Shown piece by piece: positions 23,673 through 28,305 of a DNA stretch of 28,305 nt. The stretch covers positions 1-28,305 of IMG/VR virus record IMGVR_UViG_3300021085_000159. One strand, written 5' to 3'. Source of the DNA: a virus. The position numbers and the translations under genes are program-made. Position 1 is the stretch's first letter; every line of letters starts with the position of its first letter. The notes below the pieces were generated by a model. The model ran no database searches and had not been told where the DNA came from. It saw only the letters and a program-made list of their open reading frames with translations.

Positions 23673-24575
23673 TTACGAATCATTTGCAAGTTTTGCAAAG
23701 TATGATAGTGTATCATCATCGCCATCTGAAGATGCTTCAACAGCAGGGGCCGCTTCCGCAGTCTGCATAGTTGGAGCCTCCATGACATCTGATACTACTG
23801 GTTCTGCTACAGGTGCATGACCTGCATCTACCCCTAGTACTCTATTCAACTTAGTTTTTAATTCATCATAAGTTTTATAGTTTTTAGGATCAAGGAAGTC
23901 TTGAAGGGCATATAGTTTCCCATATACATCTTCTAATCTAGCCTCATCACCTTCATGTAGTGCACTTGGTGTAGCAAACTCTGACTTATCATAGTTTACC
24001 CAACCTTCTACTTTACGGATTTTAATTTTAAAGTCCGCACCTTCCCAAAAGTCATAAGGATTACATGGTGTTTCATCTTCGAAAGCAGGTTGCATAGCTT
24101 CCATGATCTTATCAAAGATTTTCTTACCAAACTTATAAAGGAATACTTTTCCTTCATTCTCTGGGTTTGCAGGGTCTGAAATAACAAGCACATTACTTAC
24201 ATAATGTAACCTTCTCTTTCTATCTCTTGCAATGGTTTTATCTTCTTCCCTACCTGAGTTCCATAGAACCGAGTTCATCTCTGATACTGGATCCGGTTGT
24301 CCGATAGAAGTTAAAGAGTTTTCAATATACCATAGACCATTAGGACCTTTAAATCCGTGATCCCAATATCTTACCCATGGAAGGTCTTCACCATCCATTG
24401 CCGGTAAAAATCGGACTACGGCATAACCGTTTCCTGCTTTATCTCTGGTAGGTTTCCAAAATCTATCATCCGCGTAGGAATTAGATTCTTTCTTAGTAGT
24501 TGATACTGCTTCTGCAGCCTTTACGAGTTTGTCGATAGACGAGCCTCGAGAGCTCTTTAAGTTAGCAAATGACAT
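23673..24575 (-). CDS. gp32: Single-stranded DNA-binding protein gp32
   Basis: The protein has 300 residues (T4 gp32 301). It coats single-stranded DNA during replication, recombination and repair. Matching blocks are KAGNGYAVVRFLP (46-58; T4 NAGNGQAVIRFLP), HGFKGPNGLWYIE (73-85), NVLVISDPANPENEGKVFLY (near 129-148) followed by FGKKIFDKI, and FWEGADFKIKIRKVEGWVNYD. The terminus is acidic (SSDGDDDTL), the tail that in T4 binds gp59 and other partners. The N-terminal basic region for cooperative binding is present. The T4 zinc ribbon is lost: His73 remains but the three Cys ligands are replaced by Asn/Ser/Pro-type residues. The gene has its own promoter and a repeat-covered ribosome binding region. 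Confidence 0.96.
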   Translation of the reverse strand: MSFANLKSSRGSSIDKLVKAAEAVSTTKKESNSYADDRFWKPTRDKAGNGYAVVRFLPAMDGEDLPWVRYWDHGFKGPNGLWYIENSLTSIGQPDPVSEMNSVLWNSGREEDKTIARDRKRRLHYVSNVLVISDPANPENEGKVFLYKFGKKIFDKIMEAMQPAFEDETPCNPYDFWEGADFKIKIRKVEGWVNYDKSEFATPSALHEGDEARLEDVYGKLYALQDFLDPKNYKTYDELKTKLNRVLGVDAGHAPVAEPVVSDVMEAPTMQTAEAAPAVEASSDGDDDTLSYFAKLANDS

Positions 24576-24601
24576 TGTATTCTCCTGTATTGCATTGTAT
24601 T
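24576..24601 (-). promoter_or_regulatory. 10-base-periodic AATACA repeats over the gp32 ribosome binding site
   Basis: On the minus strand, AATACA occurs three times, at 24601-24596, 24591-24586 and 24581-24576, exactly 10 bases apart. The linker between the second and third is the Shine-Dalgarno GGAG, and the third abuts the ATG. T4 gp32 represses its own mRNA by cooperative binding to an unstructured AU-rich leader, so this could be the operator. Confidence 0.5.
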
Positions 24602-24637
24602 ACTGAATTATCCACTTTTCTCATAATATAAGTTATT

Positions 24638-24666
24638 ATTATACTACATTTTCATGCAGTTGTAAA
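24638..24666 (-). promoter_or_regulatory. Sigma70-type promoter of gp32
   Basis: On the minus strand, TTTACA (24666-24661) and TATAAT (24643-24638) are separated by 17 bases. The start would be near 24631, giving a ~55-base leader. The -35 lies at the end of the gp59 gene. The -10 is preceded by TGTAG, as in the promoter at 26970. Confidence 0.8.
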
Positions 24667-25242
24667 CCCTTTTATTAACAAATTTTTACATTTGTAAACA
24701 TCAAAGTTTACGAATGGGGTATATTTCTTGATTCTCCTTTTAAGATCAGGCCACATAATAGTGTCATTGATCTGTTTGGATTCTCTTTCCACAAACCCCA
24801 ACATTGAATCCAAGATAGAAACAGTATCTAAACTAATCTCCTCTTGCATCAATAGTTCTATAATTAAAGGAACTTGTCCATCGATAGATGTAAGACACTT
24901 ATCGAAGTTAGGTTCTTGTTCACATAGGTTATTTATATCAATTGAAAACACTCTATGTATACTTTCTTTAATTTTTTTATATTTATTATAGTTATCTTCT
25001 CCATCATGGTTTATCATATCGCCTACATATGATACACCTTCTTTAAAGTTGGCGACATAATAACCAATTACATCTTTGTCATAATTTTTACCAATCTTGG
25101 CAAAGAAGTATTTGTCCTTTCTTTTAAGAAATGAATTTGCAGTTACATTTGATTTATAGTTATACTTAATTGCATCATAACTATCTGTTTCAAAATGTAA
25201 CTTTAGTGCATTATATATCTTATAAGAATCAAATGGGTCCAT
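24652..25242 (-). CDS. gp59: Helicase loader gp59
   Basis: The protein has 196 residues from the ATG at 25242 (T4 gp59 217). Strong matches are SYDAIKYNY (T4 KYDVIKYNW), RKDKYFFAKIGKNYDK (T4 RRDKYFFQKLSEKYKL), GYYVANF with VGDM, the EEISLDTVSILDSMLGFVER segment (T4 NIISFETFILLDSFLNIID) and the terminal KCKNLLIKG. gp59 loads the gp41 helicase on gp32-covered forks. A TTG two codons upstream is possible but would leave no spacing after the AGG. The ATG has AGG six bases upstream, and so was chosen. It overlaps the end of DsbA closely, in the same order as in T4 (32, 59, then 33 and dsbA). Confidence 0.95.
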   Translation of the reverse strand: MDPFDSYKIYNALKLHFETDSYDAIKYNYKSNVTANSFLKRKDKYFFAKIGKNYDKDVIGYYVANFKEGVSYVGDMINHDGEDNYNKYKKIKESIHRVFSIDINNLCEQEPNFDKCLTSIDGQVPLIIELLMQEEISLDTVSILDSMLGFVERESKQINDTIMWPDLKRRIKKYTPFVNFDVYKCKNLLIKGFTTA

Positions 25243-25244
25243 TC

Positions 25245-25505
25245 TCAACCTAAGATTCCTTCATATAATGCTTCAACATCTTCAACTTCTCCGACGACTT
25301 CACTTAGATTTTGTTTGTGATAAATATTAGCCATCTTTCTTAGATGTTTCTTATCTATCTCTACATCTTCTACGCAAGAATTAATTGCCTCTTTAATAAA
25401 ATCCCTTTGTGCATCCATAAGGGTCATAGCGTTACTAATCTCCTGAATACAATTTTTAATTCTAGTTTTATCTTCATCGGATGAAGGTATAATCACATTA
25501 CTCAT
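25245..25505 (-). CDS. dsbA: Double-stranded DNA-binding protein DsbA
   Basis: The protein has 86 residues (T4 DsbA 89). The C-terminal half aligns with T4: KKHLRKMANIYHKQNLSEVV, then VEDVEALYEGIL (T4 KMFNRLLALYHKDNRDVFEA and EEVVELYDTVF). The N-terminal half is helical. In T4, DsbA binds double-stranded DNA near late promoters and origins and is not essential. Here it lies between gp33 and gp59, whereas in T4 the order is 59, 33, dsbA, so the two small genes are swapped. An AGGAG ribosome site precedes the ATG. Confidence 0.88.
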   Translation of the reverse strand: MSNVIIPSSDEDKTRIKNCIQEISNAMTLMDAQRDFIKEAINSCVEDVEIDKKHLRKMANIYHKQNLSEVVGEVEDVEALYEGILG

Positions 25506-25513
25506 AATTTCTC

Positions 25514-25768
25514 CTATATTGGTAATTTATTGGTTTTACTTGCACCTCTAATAAGATTAAGAGTATTTGCTTCATGCTCTATCTTATCTTTTAGTGAATC
25601 GGTTAATAGTTTTTTCAGGTTCTGATATTGCATACCCCTTTCTTCTATTATCATAACTGCGGCATCTATGTAACTAATATCATTATTATTTGCTACTAAA
25701 TTCTCTACAGCCATTGAAAATCTTTTCTTAGTCATAATCTTATGTTGAAATATTTTTTCTTCTGTCAT
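25514..25768 (-). CDS. gp33: Late transcription coactivator gp33
   Basis: The protein has 84 residues from ATG 25768, which overlaps the preceding stop in ATGA and follows AAGGA by six bases. An upstream ATG at 25789 would add seven residues but lacks such a site. T4 gp33 has 112. The helical core aligns: ENLVANNNDISYIDAAVMII (T4 EKMVEEFGMSYLEATTAFL) and DSLKDKIEHEANTLNLIRGA (T4 SGIIEKIQSEAIDENLLRPS). gp33 binds the RNA polymerase beta flap and, by its C-terminus, the sliding clamp, so that late promoters become replication-coupled. The terminus here is KTNKLPI, where T4 has KTN followed by LDFLL as I recall, so the clamp-binding tail looks shortened or altered. Confidence 0.88.
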   Translation of the reverse strand: MTEEKIFQHKIMTKKRFSMAVENLVANNNDISYIDAAVMIIEERGMQYQNLKKLLTDSLKDKIEHEANTLNLIRGASKTNKLPI

Positions 25769-26940
25769 AATGTCCTTAATAAAATACAATCTTGGTTTAT
25801 TCTTCCGTTAGGAGTATTCACCTTAGTTGTAATCTGATCTTTCCAAACTTGTTTTTCAATTTGTTTGGCAGTCTTGGTTAATATTAAAGGAAGTATCACA
25901 TCTGGTTTTCTTAATTTAGTACACTTAGATAATTTATCATCAAAGTTTTTAATTGTGGTACCGCCCACTTCAAAGCCTTTAGTTGAGGTGGTTACATATT
26001 CATATAGGTTTCTATTCTTTGTGTTAAATACAAAGAGTGTAGAGGCACCTGGAATAGTAATAGGATTAATAGATGTTAATTTATAATCCATATCTTCTAT
26101 CTTAAACTTTAAGTTCTTAACTTGCTGATCAGTGGCTTTTGGTTTTCTAGCCCTTGGTGTTCTAGTTGCCTTAAATGATAGTTGTAATTTATCTAGGTCA
26201 GCATAGATACTATCCATCTGTTTCAACATTTTCTTTTTATTGGCAGTAGTAATATGTGAGTGGCCTTCTACACATTGCTCACATGTTTTATCTAGTGCCG
26301 ATTTAATCTCTTCATAGTATCCGTCAATGATCTTTTTAAATGGGGCAATTGCATTACCCTTTAGACTATTTTCTTTGAATAAGGCAAATACATCAATAGT
26401 ATTTTTAAAGTTTTTATCAAACCAGCCTTCTACTATGATTTCATCCCATGCCGTATAGATGGTATCCATCATTTTTCTACGAGTTCTTTCAGCCACAGAA
26501 ATGACTGGAGGGGCATTCTTTTTCTGTTCTTTTTGTTCTGCAACAATAAGTTTTGCAGCATCTACTTTTTCTTTTGCAAATTCTTTATATCTTTCAATCT
26601 GCTCTTCTGAATATTCATAACCACGATAGTGTAAACGAGCAATCTTACCAAGATTACCCGATACTTCCCAATCTCTTAATTTCTTGAGCGATGTTGCCTC
26701 TTCTTTCGTAAAGCCACATACCTCTTCAACAAAATCGATTACATAAGGAACATAATCTTTTGCCTTGTAATGATAGTTATACCAATTAGCGCCCTTAGTC
26801 CATAAGGTGTCTCTATCTTTTATGCCAGGGGATGTCTGCCCTGGTTCATATACAGGTTCATAACCTATATATTGGTCTTCAATAGTAACTCTATTTCTAC
26901 GACCTTTCTTTCTTGTTGCTTCTAATTTTTTACTTACCAT
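25765..26940 (-). CDS. Conserved phage protein of unknown function upstream of gp33
   Basis: The protein has 391 residues from ATG 26940; a TTG at 26958 also opens the frame, but GGGAG within that extension fits better as the ribosome site. The N-terminus is very basic (KKLEATRKKGRRNR). A compact C-x2-C-x3-H-x-H motif (CEQCVEGHSH, about 220-229) could bind a metal. The region 150-260 is helical, and 270-391 looks alpha/beta with a short basic stretch (RTPRARKPKA, near 260). It overlaps gp33 in ATGA and has a strong promoter, so it is made with gp33, DsbA and gp59. A nucleic-acid role is suggested by charge and context only. T4 has rnh in this area, but I see no RNase H motifs. Confidence 0.7.
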   Translation of the reverse strand: MVSKKLEATRKKGRRNRVTIEDQYIGYEPVYEPGQTSPGIKDRDTLWTKGANWYNYHYKAKDYVPYVIDFVEEVCGFTKEEATSLKKLRDWEVSGNLGKIARLHYRGYEYSEEQIERYKEFAKEKVDAAKLIVAEQKEQKKNAPPVISVAERTRRKMMDTIYTAWDEIIVEGWFDKNFKNTIDVFALFKENSLKGNAIAPFKKIIDGYYEEIKSALDKTCEQCVEGHSHITTANKKKMLKQMDSIYADLDKLQLSFKATRTPRARKPKATDQQVKNLKFKIEDMDYKLTSINPITIPGASTLFVFNTKNRNLYEYVTTSTKGFEVGGTTIKNFDDKLSKCTKLRKPDVILPLILTKTAKQIEKQVWKDQITTKVNTPNGRINQDCILLRTL

Positions 26941-26969
26941 AATTTTAAATACTCCCAATTAATAATACT

Positions 26970-26998
26970 ATTATACTACACTTTGAGTATAAAGTAAA
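26970..26998 (-). promoter_or_regulatory. Sigma70-type promoter of the 391-aa/gp33/dsbA/gp59 group
   Basis: On the minus strand, TTTACT (26998-26993) and TATAAT (26975-26970) are separated by 17 bases. The -10 is preceded by TGTAG as in the gp32 promoter. The -35 directly abuts the hairpin at 26999-27048. Confidence 0.8.
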
Positions 26999-27048
26999 GG
27001 GGCCAAGGACATAAATTGTAAATTAAAAGGAGTAATGTCCTTGACCCC
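26999..27048 (-). terminator. Large hairpin ending the small-gene cassette
   Basis: Arms 26999-27012 and 27035-27048 pair over 14 positions with one mismatch (GGGG-x-CAAGGACAT type), around a 22-base AT-rich loop. It begins four bases after the stop of the 87-residue gene. On the minus strand it is followed by TTTACTTTAT, a poor U tract, so termination may be partial. An mRNA-processing or 3'-protection role is an alternative. Confidence 0.55.
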
Positions 27049-27052
27049 GTGA

Positions 27053-27316
27053 CTATTGATCTAGCTCATAGTTAAAGTTTAAGGGCCTTTCATAATTCTT
27101 AATGCCCATCACAAAGTTTTCTGCTGCATTTTCTGCATAGATTACATTGTGTGCAGGATACCATTCTATTGCTAATGATTCTCCTTCTGATAACATTCTG
27201 ATACCATAATAGTTATGAGGTTCATGACCGACTGTTTGTAAAACTTCGGCCGTACGTGATTTAAATTTATCACTCCCTTGATATTCAGATATTAATGTAT
27301 AATTTACTTTTGACAT
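27053..27316 (-). CDS. Small unknown protein, last gene of the early cassette
   Basis: The protein has 87 residues. It shows a beta-rich pattern (NYTLISEYQGSDKFKSRTAE, then GESLAIEWYPAHNVIYAENA) and acidic character, and no recognised family. The start overlaps the preceding small gene in TAATG. It ends four bases before a strong hairpin. Position behind a strong sigma70-type promoter suggests early expression. Confidence 0.6.
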   Translation of the reverse strand: MSKVNYTLISEYQGSDKFKSRTAEVLQTVGHEPHNYYGIRMLSEGESLAIEWYPAHNVIYAENAAENFVMGIKNYERPLNFNYELDQ

Positions 27317-27468
27317 TATGTATTATCTCCATCCCTATTTTTAACCTCATTCTTATCGAATAAAGATTGACCTTTTTGATTAGCTACTGCTTCTGCTGAT
27401 CCTATTGCAAAGAACATTGCAAATGCTAGTAGTACAAATCCTCCAATAAAACTAATTTCTGTTTCCAT
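27316..27468 (-). CDS. Tiny membrane protein
   Basis: This 50-residue frame starts with ATG at 27468 after an AGGAAA ribosome site and its TAA overlaps the next ATG. Residues about 6-25 (SFIGGFVLLAFAMFFAIGSA) are strongly hydrophobic, followed by a polar tail. It could be a single-span inner membrane protein or an exported peptide with signal-like start (the AEA after the hydrophobic run resembles a cleavage site). No function can be given. Confidence 0.6.
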   Translation of the reverse strand: METEISFIGGFVLLAFAMFFAIGSAEAVANQKGQSLFDKNEVKNRDGDNT

Positions 27469-27470
27469 AA

Positions 27471-27788
27471 TTATTTTCCTATATGTTCCACGTCCTTTCG
27501 TGGGATTACTTGATACGCACCTTTGTTATACGCTGGTGCAACTGTAAAATTTTTAGATACTTCAGTTTTCCAACTTTCATCTTTTTCTGGTTTATATGTA
27601 TTACCCATAGGAGCTGAAGGATATAATTCTCTATGCCTACGTGATTCTTGTAAGGCAAAGGATTCTTCTGCTACCATAGGGGTAAACTTAGGTTTAATTT
27701 TAGTCGCTGGTTTCATGGAGTTAGTTTTTCTTTTACGACCATGAATATCATATCGCAAACTTCCCTGATAAAAATTAGTAGCGCCCAT
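27471..27788 (-). CDS. Small basic protein of unknown function
   Basis: The protein has 105 residues, basic and Lys/Arg/Tyr-rich, with little predicted hydrophobic core. Notable parts are YDIHGRKRKTNSMKPATKIK near the start and ESRRHRELYPSAPMG in the middle. The ATG overlaps the previous gene in TAATG, and a usable AAGGAG ribosome site lies in that gene's end. No family is recognised. A nucleic-acid-binding or host-takeover protein is possible but unsupported. Confidence 0.55.
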   Translation of the reverse strand: MGATNFYQGSLRYDIHGRKRKTNSMKPATKIKPKFTPMVAEESFALQESRRHRELYPSAPMGNTYKPEKDESWKTEVSKNFTVAPAYNKGAYQVIPRKDVEHIGK

Positions 27789-27937
27789 TAATTAATTAGC
27801 TCCTTTACTACACTTTTAATTTGGTTCTTTTCTAGCTGTTGTTGCTTTTCTTTCCACAACTGTTTGAATTCTTTATTATTTGCTTTCTTCTCTGCTAGAT
27901 TTAGATAAGCCATTCTTTGTTCATATGTATTTGGCAT
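27788..27937 (-). CDS. Tiny helical charged protein
   Basis: This 49-residue frame has ATG at 27937 overlapping the stop of the preceding gene and TAA overlapping the next ATG (TAATG at both ends). It is nearly all charged helix (LNLAEKKANNKEFKQLWKEK, QQQLEKNQIKSVVKELIN). The perfect tiling between two genes and an AAGGAG for the next gene inside it argue that it is real. Function is unknown. Confidence 0.5.
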   Translation of the reverse strand: MPNTYEQRMAYLNLAEKKANNKEFKQLWKEKQQQLEKNQIKSVVKELIN

Positions 27938-28203
27938 TAGTAATCCCAATCGTTCTTAGTTGCCAAATATGTTTCCATATAACTACTACCTGCAAGATAA
28001 TCTCTAGTCTGCCTATCGGTGTAGTGTCTATTCTTATCGTGAAAACATTCTAAACTATTTGGAGCCTGATGTGAAGCCTTAGCAATGGCTTTGTTAAGTT
28101 TGGCCATTGTATTAATTGACTTCTTTCTCTTATCAATTTTACTAATGGTTTTTGCCATCTTTTGTTTCTCGGCGGCTTTCTTTATCATTTCTAGTCTATC
28201 CAT
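27937..28203 (-). CDS. Small basic protein, first gene of the early cassette
   Basis: The protein has 88 residues. The first half is a highly basic helix (IKKAAEKQKMAKTISKIDKR, MAKLNKAIAKA) and the second half is mixed, with ECFHDKNRHYTDRQTRDYLA and an acidic-aromatic end. It has an AAGGAG ribosome site and directly follows the strong promoter at 28230-28258. No family is recognised. Confidence 0.6.
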   Translation of the reverse strand: MDRLEMIKKAAEKQKMAKTISKIDKRKKSINTMAKLNKAIAKASHQAPNSLECFHDKNRHYTDRQTRDYLAGSSYMETYLATKNDWDY

Positions 28204-28229
28204 ACTTTTTCTCCTTGATTAATATGTTT

Positions 28230-28258
28230 ATTATAACATGCTTTTTTTACAATGTAAA
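28230..28258 (-). promoter_or_regulatory. Sigma70-type promoter of the small-gene cassette
   Basis: On the minus strand, TTTACA (28258-28253) and TATAAT (28235-28230) are separated by 17 bases. The region upstream to the window edge is almost pure A on this strand, like an UP element. A short palindrome TTTACA-N-TGTAAA (28246-28258) overlaps the -35. No gene is seen from 28259 to the window edge. Confidence 0.85.
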
Positions 28259-28305
28259 GTGTTTTTTTCATTTTTTTTAATTTTTTTTTCTAAGTGTAAC
28301 ATTTT

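Noticed and set aside
24685-24698. Palindrome TTTACA-TT-TGTAAA upstream of the gp32 promoter, like one over the -35 at 28246-28258
   Set aside because: The two copies differ in spacing and in position relative to the promoter, one is in coding sequence, and the half site equals the common -35, so a shared operator is not supported.
24930-24937. TATAAATA on the minus strand inside gp59
   Set aside because: It is in coding sequence more than 350 bases from gp32, which already has a strong proximal promoter; chance is the simpler explanation.
1-28305. tRNA genes, CRISPR arrays, integrase or transposase genes, photosynthesis or other metabolic genes
   Set aside because: None was found on reading both strands; the Gly-rich protein repeats are degenerate at DNA level and are not CRISPR-like.

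Overview
The window is part of the genome of a T4-like tailed phage (myovirus) with low G+C (by eye about one third), carrying the structural and replication core shared by T4 and marine T4-like phages. No host gene, tRNA, integrase, insertion sequence or CRISPR array was seen. The closest fit by overall feel is a marine T4-like phage of an AT-rich host such as SAR11 (pelagimyophage type) or a related cyanophage lineage. That host assignment is inference from composition and gene set only.

Layout. (1) 1-18701, minus strand: a tightly packed baseplate and tail-fibre block. Read in the direction of transcription it holds a gp48-like tube cap, gp53, a gp27-like hub, gp5 with an unusual hydrolase, an unrecognised 437-residue protein, gp25, gp6, a gp7-position protein, gp8, a giant 1803-residue DUF4815-type protein, a 66-residue coiled-coil protein and a tail fibre cut by the window edge. 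Many junctions are TAATG stop/start overlaps. (2) 18702-18755: a short divergent region with two opposed T4-type late promoter octamers in an inverted arrangement. (3) 18756-23594, plus strand: gp4, an unrecognised 197-residue protein, a gp54-like tube initiator, gp26 with a strong candidate -1 frameshift into a gp51-like tail, two small membrane proteins (one with an EF-hand loop) and a tape-measure-like protein. (4) 23595-23672: a convergent intergenic region with an intrinsic terminator. (5) 23673-28203, minus strand: the replication and late-transcription block, with gp32, gp59, DsbA, gp33 and a 391-residue unknown, followed upstream by five small unknown genes. Three near-identical sigma70-type promoters (TTTAC[AT], 17-base spacer, TATAAT) sit before the small-gene cassette, before the 391-residue gene and before gp32.

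How it works together. The sigma70-like promoters would fire early and make gp32, gp59 and gp33. In T4, gp33 couples RNA polymerase to the sliding clamp so that gp55 can recognise TATAAATA late promoters, and such octamers lie just ahead of several structural genes here. Their products build the baseplate (gp53, gp6, gp7-like, gp8, gp25), hub (gp27-like, gp5), tail tube start (gp48, gp54) and tape measure, with gp26/gp51 as probable tail assembly factors. The most interesting candidates are the gp26-gp51 frameshift, the rearranged gp5 hydrolase, the 10-base-periodic AATACA repeat over the gp32 ribosome binding site, the inverted late promoter pair and the beta-rich modules shared between different baseplate proteins.
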